Part shown: one piece after another, positions 16,274 to 24,075 of the stretch
Layout: each line of letters starts with the position of its first letter
How positions within the stretch are numbered: the first letter of the stretch is position 1
Assembly: GCF_002250115.1 (NCBI RefSeq)
Contig: NZ_CP019985.1
Location: 3,782,001-3,846,000, forward strand
Direction of reading: 5' to 3'
Source: Shouchella clausii
GTDB taxonomy: Bacteria; Bacillota; Bacilli; Bacillales; Bacillaceae_D
Length of the DNA stretch: 64,000 bases
Position numbers and translations under genes: made by a program
Notes under the pieces: model-generated
Database searches by the model: none
What the model was told of the DNA's origin: nothing
What the model saw: the letters and a program-made list of their open reading frames with translations, nothing else

Positions 16274-17026
16274 TCATTCTTCATACTGATCTTCATCCCC
16301 GCCTTGAGACAAAAGATCATAAATGGCCACAAGTGAGGCAAACAAGAGTGCATCGAATTCGGTAAGCCGCTCTTCAGAAGACAGTTTAATGACATGGCTC
16401 TCACCTTGTAAAATCACAGGAATGAAAACAAGTTTATCTTTTTCTCCGTAGTAAACATCCTGTCTTTCCAGTGTCGCTCTTACCGTCGTGCGGTCTTTGA
16501 AATGCACAAGCAAATGATCTTTATCGCCTTGTGTCATGAAAGGAAAGACGCTTGCTTGGATTTCCGTCTTGTCGGCAAACCTTGCTAGAATTTCTCTCAC
16601 ACCGGTAATATATGCACGCTGCCCTCCGTAATAGACGTTAATCGAGTCACTTTTTAGTAAACGGAAAAAAGCTTTTAGCCTGTCTTGCTGCGCTTTGAGC
16701 ACTTGGTCGTTTGCTTCAATCAGTTGGCCGGTATCGATTGTAAACATATTGGAACCAATTCGTTGCACGTAAGCGCTCAAAAAAACAAAGGCGTCGACAA
16801 CAACGAAAAGCAAAGCAACAATTAGATAGTGATTCCACTCTGTAAAAATACTCTCCGGGTAAAACGTCCACGTAAATGCTGCTCCAGCGACAAACCATGC
16901 ATACCATAATCTTCGTATGATCGGGAGCCGTTTTTTCGTCTCCTCTTCCCACCGCCAAGACGCAAATACATATAGCCCCAGCCCTAATACGGTCAACCAC
17001 ACAAGCAATTGGTACAGCAGAAGCAT
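16274..17026 (-). CDS. spoIISA: SpoIISA-like membrane toxin
   Basis: The 250-residue protein has three predicted membrane helices (about 1-22, 40-58 and 67-88) and a cytosolic C-terminal domain, exactly the layout of B. subtilis SpoIISA (248). Shared segments include LGLGLYVFASWRWE, YLIVALLFVVVDAFVFLSAYV, LLKSDSINVYYGGQRAY, DVYYGEKDKLVFIP and TEFDALLFASLVAIYDL. SpoIISA kills by damaging the membrane unless bound by SpoIISB, encoded 87 bases downstream. The ATG follows AGGGGGTG. A promoter is seen just upstream. Confidence 0.93.
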   Translation of the reverse strand: MLLLYQLLVWLTVLGLGLYVFASWRWEEETKKRLPIIRRLWYAWFVAGAAFTWTFYPESIFTEWNHYLIVALLFVVVDAFVFLSAYVQRIGSNMFTIDTGQLIEANDQVLKAQQDRLKAFFRLLKSDSINVYYGGQRAYITGVREILARFADKTEIQASVFPFMTQGDKDHLLVHFKDRTTVRATLERQDVYYGEKDKLVFIPVILQGESHVIKLSSEERLTEFDALLFASLVAIYDLLSQGGDEDQYEE

Positions 17027-17052
17027 GTGCTCACCCCCTATTTTTGCATGCT

Positions 17053-17082
17053 GTTATAAAGTCTATGACAGCAACTGGACAA
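17053..17082 (-). promoter_or_regulatory. Probable sigma-A promoter of spoIISA
   Basis: On the minus strand, TTGTCC (17077-17082) and TATAAC (17053-17058) are separated by 18 bases, ending 27 bases upstream of the spoIISA ATG. Confidence 0.5.
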
Positions 17083-17115
17083 ATAGAAATATTTCCCAAC
17101 ATGGATTTGCATACA

Positions 17116-17147
17116 AAAAAAGCTTGACCATTTTGATCAAGCTTTTT
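17116..17147 (-). terminator. Terminator of the second luciferase-like gene
   Basis: The 9-bp stem AAAGCTTGA / TCAAGCTTT (17119-17127 with 17137-17145) has A runs and T runs on both sides. It lies just past the stop at 17159, separating that gene from spoIISA. Confidence 0.8.
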
Positions 17148-17158
17148 CAATAACACTA

Positions 17159-18157
17159 TTAGGAAAGGAGCCCAAATTGCTTAGCAAGGAGACGAAACGA
17201 TTCATATTGTTTCTGCTCATCGTAAATAGTGCTATGCAACATGAACTCGTTTGTTTCTGTTTTTTCGGCAAATCGCAGCAACCGGTCGTGGACATCAGCA
17301 GCTGTGCCAATAAAAGAGCCACCTAATTGTTCCATCACCATTTGCTTTTCGTAAGGTGTCCATATGTCATCGATATTTTCTACAGCAGGTTTCAGCTTGC
17401 CTGGCCGGTTGCGGATCATCGCCAAAAACTGCTGGTACAGACTCGAAGCAAGCACTTCTGCCTCTTTGGCTGTTTCCGCAACAATCGCGTTAACCGCCAC
17501 CATGCTGTATGGTTCAGCCAATACAGCAGAAGGTTTAAAGGATTCTTTATAAACCATTAATGCTGGCATCATATGTTGAGGTGCGAAGTGACCGGCAAAA
17601 GCAAACGGCAACCCCATTTCACCTGCAAGCCTAGCACTAAACCCACTGGAGCCAAGCAGCCAAATGGGAATATTTTCTCCTTCTCCTGGGTAGGCGCGGA
17701 CACGTTTTGTCGCGCTTTCTGGTTGGAAATACGCTTGCAGCTCTTCTACAAGCTCAGGAAAGTCATTCGCATCTTGGCCGTGGCGTCTAAGCGCATGGGC
17801 CGTTAGCTGGTCGGTTCCTGGCGCACGCCCAAGGCCTAAGTCAATGCGCCCTGAGTAAAGGGCGTTTAACGTTCCAAATTGTTCTGCAATCGTTAGTGGG
17901 GCATGGTTCGGAAGCATGATCCCCCCAGAACCAACACGAATTGTTTTCGTGGCGCCTGCAATTTGCCCAATAAGCACAGCGGTAGCAGAGCTTGCAATCC
18001 CTGGCATATTATGGTGCTCTGCCACCCAGAACCGGTGGTAGCCGAATTCTTCTACTTTTTGGGCTAATTTGATTGATTGCCTTAGTGCGTCGCTCACGCC
18101 CATTCCTTCGCGGACGGGAGCCAAGTTTAAAACCGATAATGTCACACTTGTTTCCAT
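17159..18157 (-). CDS. Luciferase-like (LLM class) flavin-dependent monooxygenase, paralogue 2
   Basis: The 332-residue member of the same subfamily as the gene at 14937 shows [37 protein letters not shown] and [21 protein letters not shown], and ends in a bacterial-luciferase barrel. Substrate unknown. The ATG at 18155-18157 follows AGAGGG. It is transcribed divergently from the TetR regulator at 18291, so that regulator could also control this gene; the 133-base gap holds a palindromic operator. Confidence 0.88.
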   Translation of the reverse strand: METSVTLSVLNLAPVREGMGVSDALRQSIKLAQKVEEFGYHRFWVAEHHNMPGIASSATAVLIGQIAGATKTIRVGSGGIMLPNHAPLTIAEQFGTLNALYSGRIDLGLGRAPGTDQLTAHALRRHGQDANDFPELVEELQAYFQPESATKRVRAYPGEGENIPIWLLGSSGFSARLAGEMGLPFAFAGHFAPQHMMPALMVYKESFKPSAVLAEPYSMVAVNAIVAETAKEAEVLASSLYQQFLAMIRNRPGKLKPAVENIDDIWTPYEKQMVMEQLGGSFIGTAADVHDRLLRFAEKTETNEFMLHSTIYDEQKQYESFRLLAKQFGLLS

Positions 18158-18232
18158 TATAAGCCCTCTTTTCTATATGTGCGCTTCGCCTTTATTGTAG
18201 CGAAGGTAGCGAACCGTTTCAATGTAGACGAA

Positions 18233-18278
18233 TTGACTTTGCCTCTTCGATTGCGATAAAATGACTGATAATCAGTCA
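18233..18278 (+). promoter_or_regulatory. Promoter and palindromic TetR-type operator
   Basis: TTGACT (18233-18238) and TAAAAT (18257-18262) are 18 bases apart. The 17-base perfect palindrome TGACTGATAATCAGTCA (18262-18278) begins at the end of the -10. It lies just before the ribosome binding site of the TetR gene. Binding there would block transcription, so autorepression is likely. Confidence 0.75.
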
Positions 18279-18290
18279 GAGGAGTTGGCT

Positions 18291-18878
18291 ATGGATAAAA
18301 AACAAAAAATCATTGCTGCTGCACTCGAAGAGTTTCAAGCAAATGGCGTCGAAAAAACGAAAGTATCCGATATTGTGAAACGGGCGGGCGTTGCCCAAGG
18401 AACGTTTTACCTCTACTTTCCGTCCAAACTCGCACTCATGCCGGAACTTGCCCGAATAATGGTTGGCAAGACATTGGAACGGATAGAACAAGATGTCACC
18501 AAGAAAGAGGATTTCCATAGCAAGCTGCATCAGTTAATTGAAAGCACATTTTCGTTGACAAAGGAATACCGTGGCATTTTTGCAATCATTTACACAGGCC
18601 TAGCAGCAAGCGATTATTTGCAGCAATGGGAGCTGATTTATGAACCTTATTACGAATGGATGACCGCTTTCCTTGAGCAAGCCGATAAACAAGGGACGAT
18701 CCGCCTCCCCCTTCCTGCCACCCGTTTTGCCAAATTAGCTATTGGCTTAATTGAATCAGCTGCTGAACAAACATATTTGTATGACAGCGGTAGTCAACAA
18801 GAAGCATGCAAAACAATTGCTGATACGTATGCTTTTTTGACGCGCACACTTTGCGCAGATAAACCAGCATCTTTTTAG
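18291..18878 (+). CDS. TetR/AcrR family transcriptional regulator
   Basis: The 195-residue protein has an N-terminal helix-turn-helix: KIIAAALEEFQANGVEKTKVSDIVKRAGVAQGTFYLYFPSK (about residues 7-48), as in the YFPSK/YFxNK family signature. The all-helical C-terminal ligand domain is not assignable to a ligand. The longest frame starts at 18261 inside the operator. The ATG at 18291 follows GAGGAGTTGG and is preferred. The downstream Eis-like gene follows after 32 bases and may be co-transcribed. Confidence 0.92.
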   Translation: MDKKQKIIAAALEEFQANGVEKTKVSDIVKRAGVAQGTFYLYFPSKLALMPELARIMVGKTLERIEQDVTKKEDFHSKLHQLIESTFSLTKEYRGIFAIIYTGLAASDYLQQWELIYEPYYEWMTAFLEQADKQGTIRLPLPATRFAKLAIGLIESAAEQTYLYDSGSQQEACKTIADTYAFLTRTLCADKPASF

Positions 18879-18910
18879 AAAAATTACATGTAGAAAAGGA
18901 TTTGACAATC

Positions 18911-20116
18911 ATGGCTAGTAATCGCAGAGATTCACTGGAAATCCGCCCTGTTAGGAATGCGGATATGCAGCAATCTATTGATCTGTTGAACTATGTCTTC
19001 CAAGTGACCAACCAAGATGTTTCCGAAATAGGCGAACTACAAATGCAAGCATGGAAAAAGCCAATTATTGACCATTGTGATGTGATAGGCTGGTTCTCAG
19101 GCGATCAACTCGTTTCACAAATGGTCGTCTACCCATTTTCGGTTAACATCCATGGCCAACCTTTTCAAATGGGCGGCGTTACAGGAGTGGGCACTTACCC
19201 TGAATATGCAGGCCTTGGCTTAATGAATGACTTAATGAAGAAAAGCTTAACAAACATGAAAAACCGTGGCCAAACGATTTCTTACCTTTTCCCTTACTCG
19301 ATTCCCTATTACCGCAAAAAAGGCTGGGAGATCATTTCTGATGTCATTACTTATACGGTAAGAGACACGCAAATCCCTAAACCTTATGATGTTCCAGGCC
19401 GAATTGAACGGGTGGAATTTGCAGACAAAGACATCCGTACGGTGTATGCCCAATTCTCGCAAAAAGCAAACGGCGCGATGATTCGCAATCGCCTTGCTTG
19501 GGAGGAGCATTTTAAATGGGAACGCGACGAACTGACAGGTTGCGTCTACTATGATGAGCACGACAAACCGACTGGCTTTATGTATTACAAAGTTGAAAAC
19601 GAAACGTTTTATGTCAAAGAAATGATTTATAACAATGAAGAGGCCCGTCGCGGGATTTGGAATTTCATTGGCGCCCATTTTTCCATGGTTTATTACGTAA
19701 AAGGAAAGATCTTTACAAACGAGCCGTTATCCTTCTTTTTGGAAGACAGTGAAATTGAAGAAAAAATCTCTCCTTATTACATGGCGCGCATAGTAGACGT
19801 AGAACGTTTCCTTGCTTCATTTCCATTTACTTCGCAAGCGAACGGCAAACTCACTTTTGCCATTTCTGATCCGCTGCTAGAGTGGAACAACGGAACGTTC
19901 GTCCTATCATTTGCCAACAAAAAGAGAGTAACAATCGAAAACGGTATAAAGGCAGACGTTACAACAGACATCCAAACACTTGTCACGCTTTTGTTAAACT
20001 ATAAAAGAGCATCCACTTTAAAAGAAATAGGTCGCCTTGAAGCGAACGAAGAAACGATCGCCTATTTAGAAGCGATCATCCCGGATAACAAACCTTGGTT
20101 TTCAGATTACTTTTGA
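18911..20116 (+). CDS. Eis-like GNAT N-acetyltransferase with SCP2-type C-terminal domain
   Basis: The 401-residue protein starts with a GNAT acetyl-CoA fold (VTGVGTYPEYAGLGLMNDLM as the acetyl-CoA binding loop, then YLFPYSIPYYRKKGWE). A second GNAT-like half follows, then a sterol-carrier-like C-terminal domain ending in an aromatic tail PWFSDYF. This three-part layout is that of the Eis family (enhanced intracellular survival, aminoglycoside or peptide acetylation). The ATG at 18911 after AAAAGGA is preferred to the TTG at 18902. The substrate is unknown. Confidence 0.87.
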   Translation: MASNRRDSLEIRPVRNADMQQSIDLLNYVFQVTNQDVSEIGELQMQAWKKPIIDHCDVIGWFSGDQLVSQMVVYPFSVNIHGQPFQMGGVTGVGTYPEYAGLGLMNDLMKKSLTNMKNRGQTISYLFPYSIPYYRKKGWEIISDVITYTVRDTQIPKPYDVPGRIERVEFADKDIRTVYAQFSQKANGAMIRNRLAWEEHFKWERDELTGCVYYDEHDKPTGFMYYKVENETFYVKEMIYNNEEARRGIWNFIGAHFSMVYYVKGKIFTNEPLSFFLEDSEIEEKISPYYMARIVDVERFLASFPFTSQANGKLTFAISDPLLEWNNGTFVLSFANKKRVTIENGIKADVTTDIQTLVTLLLNYKRASTLKEIGRLEANEETIAYLEAIIPDNKPWFSDYF

Positions 20117-20150
20117 AAAGGGCAGCGTTTTATTACACGTTGCCCTTTTA
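20117..20150 (+). terminator. Terminator of the Eis-like gene
   Basis: AAAAGGGCAGCG (20117-20128) pairs with CGTTGCCCTTTT (20138-20149), beginning one base after the stop codon. Confidence 0.8.
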
Positions 20151-20344
20151 TGCCGCCAACATGTAAAAAGTAGATTTAAAAACAGCAGGTAATATAGCAA
20201 TCTCTCTACTTATTTCCCCCGCCAAATATAGAGCATTTCTACCATATTAAAACAAGAATTTCCCTTCCAATATGGCATTTTTCCAGAACATTCGTGTCTA
20301 TTCATGCTGGAATATTACGAGAATTGCAGGTAAAGAAAACCATT

Positions 20345-20361
20345 TGTAACCGTATTGTAAT
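20345..20361 (+). promoter_or_regulatory. WalR-type box upstream of the NlpC/P60 gene
   Basis: TGTAAC-CGTAT-TGTAAT fits the WalR (YycF) direct-repeat consensus TGTWAH-N5-TGTWAH in all 12 defined positions. It sits 106 bases upstream of the start of a secreted peptidoglycan endopeptidase, the classic type of WalRK target. The rest of the gap 20151-20467 shows no gene. Confidence 0.6.
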
Positions 20362-20467
20362 TTTATTTAAAAGAAACTGTGATGTTCATACGTTAAATTA
20401 GGACTTGGGAAAAAGATTACATGAAATCAAATCAAGTTTATTAATTTACTTATGGGGGAATAATAAT

Positions 20468-21421
20468 ATGTTTAAGGCAAATATGAAACAATTAATCGTA
20501 CGTACTTCAGTCGTAGTTGGACTAGCTGGCACAGCTTCCGTTGCGACAAGTCAATCTGCAGACGCTAGCGTTGACATGAACAAAGTAAACGCAGCCGAAA
20601 AGAACCAAAACCAAGCACAATCGGAAACAACTTCTGAATCAAATACAGTTTCTCAAGAACAATCAACTTCTACGACTGTCCGTTTCGGTGATCGTAATGA
20701 AACCGTTCGTGAAGTCCAAGAAAAATTAGGCATCCCTGCTGACGGCATTTTCGGACCGCAAACGGAAAAAGAAGTTCGCGAATTCCAAGCAAATAACGGC
20801 CTTGCAGCTGACGGCATTGTAGGCCCAGCTACTAAGAAAGCTCTTGATAACGGTGGACAAGTTGCCTCTGCTTCTGAAGAAAGCACTACTTCAAATGAAA
20901 CAGCTTCAAATGAAACAGCTACAAGTGAAACGGCTTCAAGCGAGTCAACAGCTTCTGTTTCAACTGCTTCAACATCTGAATCTGACTCTTCTTCTAATGA
21001 AGTAAATGAAGAAGTAAGCACATCCGTTGCTGGTACATCTGTTACAAGTGCTCCTAGCAACAGTGGCGGTCTAGTAGGAGTTGCGCAAAGCCAAATTGGT
21101 GCTCCTTACGTATGGGGCGGAACGACTCCAAGTGGATTTGATTGCAGTGGCTTCATCAACTACGTCTATAATTCTCAAGGAATTTCTATTCCAAGAACAG
21201 CACAAGCAATCTACGATGCATCTGCTAAAACGTCTAACCCTAGCCCTGGAGATGTTGTCTTCTTCACCGGCACATACAATTCTGGTTCGTACATAACGCA
21301 CGCTGGCATTTATGTAGGAAACGGTCAATTTGTTCACGCGGGTTCTAGCGGTGTTCAAACTGCAAGCTTGAGCAGCTCTTACTGGAGCAGCCACTACGTT
21401 GGCGCTGGAAGCCTTCGTTAA
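20468..21421 (+). CDS. Secreted NlpC/P60 peptidoglycan endopeptidase with peptidoglycan-binding domain
   Basis: The 317-residue exported cell wall hydrolase has a signal peptide at about 1-33 (ending SQSADA). One PG_binding_1 repeat follows (GDRNETVREVQEKLGIPADG with IFGPQTEKEVREFQ), then a Ser/Thr/Glu-rich linker with NETA repeats. The C-terminal NlpC/P60 domain has catalytic Cys in FDCSGF, His in THAGIYVG and a third polar His in FVHAGS. It probably cuts D-gamma-glutamyl-diaminopimelate links. The frame begins at 20405, but the ATG at 20468 after GGGGGAAT gives a proper signal peptide. Its terminator has been split by an IS element. Confidence 0.92.
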   Translation: MFKANMKQLIVRTSVVVGLAGTASVATSQSADASVDMNKVNAAEKNQNQAQSETTSESNTVSQEQSTSTTVRFGDRNETVREVQEKLGIPADGIFGPQTEKEVREFQANNGLAADGIVGPATKKALDNGGQVASASEESTTSNETASNETATSETASSESTASVSTASTSESDSSSNEVNEEVSTSVAGTSVTSAPSNSGGLVGVAQSQIGAPYVWGGTTPSGFDCSGFINYVYNSQGISIPRTAQAIYDASAKTSNPSPGDVVFFTGTYNSGSYITHAGIYVGNGQFVHAGSSGVQTASLSSSYWSSHYVGAGSLR

Positions 21422-21475
21422 TAAAAAAAGCCCTCAAATGAGGTCTTGTCCCTGTCAAGTAGACAACATAAAAAG

Positions 21476-22327
21476 CTAAGCAGTGAGCGCGTGTCGATAT
21501 TCAATCGGCGCGCGTTTCTTTAGTTTCTTTTGTCTTCGTTTGTAATTGTAATGATAGATGTAGTCCTCAAGAGTTTGCTCTAGTTCTTCTTCTGACTTAC
21601 ACTTATTTATATACAGCTTCTCGGTTTTGAGGTGGGAGAAGAACGATTCTACACAGGCGTTGTCCAGGCAGTTGCCTTTTCGAGAGTGGCTACCCTTGAT
21701 GCCATAATCCTCTAATCGGCTGCTGTATAGCTTTGACGTATACTGGAAGCCTTGATCTGAATGGAGAACGGCTCCAGCTACGTCTTTTTTCTTTGTCCAT
21801 TTTTCTACTGTATGTAACACAAGTTCCAGATCATTTCTCTTAGATAGCTCCCAGCTTACTATTTCGTTATTAAAGAGATCCTGTATGACCGATACATAAT
21901 AAAATTCTTCTCCAACAGACACATAGGTGATATCCGTTACCAGCTTTTGATTCGGTCCTGCCGCCTTGAAATGCCTTTTAAGGCGATTAGGGAAGAGGAT
22001 AGAAGGACGATGACCGTGCCGTTTTCTCTTCTTTCGGATGACGGATTGTATGTTCATTTCCTTCATCAGCCTGTAGACCCTCTTGTGGTTGATTACATAC
22101 CCGTTTTCATGTAATTCGTCTGTCATACGAGGCCGGCCAAATTCAGGATGCATAAAGTGAATCCCTAAGATGTGCTCTCGAATGTCTTGTTCACCCCTAG
22201 TCTTCTCTTCCCGTTTACTATTGGTTTTTCTCCATTTGTAATAGCTGGCCGGTTTGATATAGGCAATCTCCAGCAGCCAAGAGACCGGGTACGTTCCCCT
22301 TAACTCATCAACCAGTTCATATTTCAT
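21476..22327 (-). CDS. IS3-family transposase OrfB (DDE integrase)
   Basis: The 283-residue catalytic subunit has a complete DDE core: Asp in LVTDITYVSVGEEFYYVS, Asp in VLHSDQGFQYTS, and Glu in NCLDNACVESFFSHLKTE. It ends YHYNYKRRQKKLKKRAPIEY, typical of the family C-terminus. An HTH_21-like region (HPEFGRPRMTDELHENG) precedes the core. Its ATG overlaps the OrfA stop by ATGA, so it may be made by coupling. I see no clear A6G slippery heptamer at the overlap. The frame is intact, so the element may be active. Confidence 0.95.
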   Translation of the reverse strand: MKYELVDELRGTYPVSWLLEIAYIKPASYYKWRKTNSKREEKTRGEQDIREHILGIHFMHPEFGRPRMTDELHENGYVINHKRVYRLMKEMNIQSVIRKKRKRHGHRPSILFPNRLKRHFKAAGPNQKLVTDITYVSVGEEFYYVSVIQDLFNNEIVSWELSKRNDLELVLHTVEKWTKKKDVAGAVLHSDQGFQYTSKLYSSRLEDYGIKGSHSRKGNCLDNACVESFFSHLKTEKLYINKCKSEEELEQTLEDYIYHYNYKRRQKKLKKRAPIEYRHALTA

Positions 22328-22656
22328 TCTTCTGGGTATGTTTTCTCCTCCTTTACCAGATTTGGATACTGCTTTTTTAGAAATTCAACCTGTGCTTTTA
22401 AATAATCTCTTTCTTCTTCAACCGACTTGAATGTAGTCCTAGGCCTGCCTTTTAAAGGGGTAGAGACTCCTTTGCGCTCATCAAACGGTACTCCCTCTTT
22501 CCATTTCTTAACCCACACTTTAAGCTGACTGCAGTGACGGATTCCCAATTCTTCTGCCAACACTTTATAACTCTTAGACCCATTTACGTATCTCATGACG
22601 GCATGATGTTTAAATTCCTCCGAATAGCTATTAAACGTTTGTCCTTTCTTTGCCAT
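22324..22656 (-). CDS. IS3-family transposase OrfA (helix-turn-helix)
   Basis: The 110-residue protein starts MAKKGQTFNSYSEEFKHHAV. It carries the helix-turn-helix SYKVLAEELGIRHCSQLKVWVKKW, and its C-terminal heptad-like stretch (EEERDYLKAQVEFLKKQ) is the leucine zipper used for multimerisation. The frame opens at 22692, but the start at 22656 fits the family better. It binds the element's ends and pairs with OrfB. Confidence 0.9.
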   Translation of the reverse strand: MAKKGQTFNSYSEEFKHHAVMRYVNGSKSYKVLAEELGIRHCSQLKVWVKKWKEGVPFDERKGVSTPLKGRPRTTFKSVEEERDYLKAQVEFLKKQYPNLVKEEKTYPEE

Positions 22657-22775
22657 AGAAAAAACCCCTCCAAGTAGCATTCTTTCCTCCATGGTAACAT
22701 GAAGGTTTTTTTGAATGTCTACTTAAAGGGGACATTAACAAATGAGGGCTTTTTTGCTTCCCTTTAAAGCACACC

Positions 22776-22803
22776 TCAAAAAAAGAGGAGCATCGCCCCT
22801 CTC
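22776..22803 (-). terminator. Terminator of the LOG-family gene
   Basis: On the minus strand, GAGGGGC and GCTCCTC pair across GAT, followed by seven T, three bases after the stop codon at 22806. Confidence 0.75.
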
Positions 22804-22805
22804 TT

Positions 22806-23396
22806 TCATCCATTCTCTGTCCATTTTGATACATGCTGATGACGATACCCTTGTAACCGCTCCAATAGCGTTTGAGGTTCCTTCTCGACGATAAACAAAT
22901 CTCGATATGCTTCAGCCATAAACCCTTGTTCAATTGTATGATCAAGCATGGCCAAAAGCGGATTGAAGAAATCGGCTACGTTTAATAAACTGCATGGCTT
23001 TTGATGGTAATCTAGCTGAATCCAAGTAAACACTTCAAACCATTCTTCAAGCGTTCCTGCTCCTCCTGGCAAGGCAACAAAGGCATCTGCATGCTCAGCC
23101 ATGAGCGCTTTTCGCTCGTGCATCGTATCGACAACATACAGCTCAGACAATTTGTCATGCGCAATTTCTACATTTTGCAGTTTTTTGGGAATCACGCCAA
23201 TGACACGACCCCCCGCTTGCAAACAAGCATTGGCAACGGCCCCCATACAACCTACTTGCGCTCCGCCATAAACAAGGGTAATTTCATTTTCGGCGAGGAG
23301 TTTGCCAAAGGCTGTCGCCTGTTCTATATAAACTGGGTCTTTGCCAGCACTAGACCCACAAAACACCGCTAACGATTGTATTTCCAATTCTCCCAT
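22806..23396 (-). CDS. LOG-family nucleoside-5'-monophosphate phosphoribohydrolase
   Basis: The 196-residue Rossmann protein has the LOG signature: SLAVFCGSSAGKDPVY, LVYGGAQVGCMGAVA, and ALPGGAGTLEEWFEVFTW with the PGGxGTxxE catalytic motif (about residues 107-115). The family hydrolyses cytokinin-type or plain nucleoside monophosphates; the role in Firmicutes is poorly known. The frame begins at GTG 23414. The ATG at 23394-23396 has GGAG 6 bases upstream and is preferred. It sits 24 bases after mpg, probably in the same transcript. Confidence 0.88.
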   Translation of the reverse strand: MGELEIQSLAVFCGSSAGKDPVYIEQATAFGKLLAENEITLVYGGAQVGCMGAVANACLQAGGRVIGVIPKKLQNVEIAHDKLSELYVVDTMHERKALMAEHADAFVALPGGAGTLEEWFEVFTWIQLDYHQKPCSLLNVADFFNPLLAMLDHTIEQGFMAEAYRDLFIVEKEPQTLLERLQGYRHQHVSKWTENG

Positions 23397-23420
23397 TCCT
23401 TTCTCCGTCATCACGTTCGA

Positions 23421-24023
23421 TCAAGGCCGATAAGCAGATACAGCACGGCTGTTTCCATCTATAAACCGCCATGGGTGGTGGCTGCATGAACCGGCGCCTT
23501 TAATGCCGATACGTTTTGTCGCTACAATGGATGCGTCTGTGTTGTCACCTTTCGCAAAATAGAGCGGAGGTTCGGTTAAAAGGCGGCCATAGTCTGCCAT
23601 AGTAATCCCCATTGCTTTCGTTAATTTACCTGGTCCATTTGCAAATTCACGGCTTGTATGTGGTTTGCTCCGCAGTCGCTCCATTTCTTCGATGCCGCTA
23701 ATAGGTTCCATTGCACGAATGAGCACAGCCTCTGGCTGTCCTTTTTGTTCACATACAACGTTTAACAAACAATTGGTATGCATCGTATACGTGTAACATC
23801 TTCCAGCTTCTTCATACAAAATAGCTGTCCGTTTTGTCCGCCGTCTGCCATAGCTGTGGCACGCTCGGTCAAGCACCCCTAAATATGCCTCGGTTTCCGT
23901 TATTCGGCCTACCAACGTTACGCCGTCTAACTCGTGTACCAAATGCATGCCAATGAGCCGTTTTGCTACTTCGATTGTTGATTGTTCAAAAAAAGACAGA
24001 TCAAGCGCTTTTTGTTGTTCCAT
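23421..24023 (-). CDS. mpg: 3-methyladenine DNA glycosylase (AAG/Mpg family)
   Basis: The 200-residue base-excision repair enzyme removes alkylated purines. It has LIGMHLVHELDGVTLVGRITETEAYLG with the catalytic Glu, then DRACHSYGRRRTKRTAILYE, YTYTMHTNCLLNVVC, GPGKLTKAMGI and the C-terminal KRIGIKGAG. The length agrees with B. subtilis YxlJ-type enzymes (about 196). The ATG at 24021-24023 follows AGAAAGGAC. It forms a probable two-gene unit with the LOG protein. Confidence 0.93.
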   Translation of the reverse strand: MEQQKALDLSFFEQSTIEVAKRLIGMHLVHELDGVTLVGRITETEAYLGVLDRACHSYGRRRTKRTAILYEEAGRCYTYTMHTNCLLNVVCEQKGQPEAVLIRAMEPISGIEEMERLRSKPHTSREFANGPGKLTKAMGITMADYGRLLTEPPLYFAKGDNTDASIVATKRIGIKGAGSCSHHPWRFIDGNSRAVSAYRP

Positions 24024-24075
24024 TGTGACAGTCCTTTCTCCAGGCATCCTCCTTTATTTAAGCATAGATTGGCCG

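Larger units (their letters stand above)
21444..22738 (-). mobile_element. IS3-family (IS150-like) insertion sequence
   Basis: The element of about 1.3 kb has two overlapping transposase frames. Imperfect 19-base terminal inverted repeats match at 16 of 19 positions: TGTCCCTGTCAAGTAGACA at 21447-21465 and the complement of 22716-22734. The 9-base sequence CAAATGAGG stands on both sides (21435-21443 and 22739-22747). The insertion splits the hairpin GCCCTC-AAAT-GAGGGC that would have terminated the NlpC/P60 gene. Exact outer ends are uncertain by 3-5 bases because the inverted repeats do not abut the direct repeats. Confidence 0.92.
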
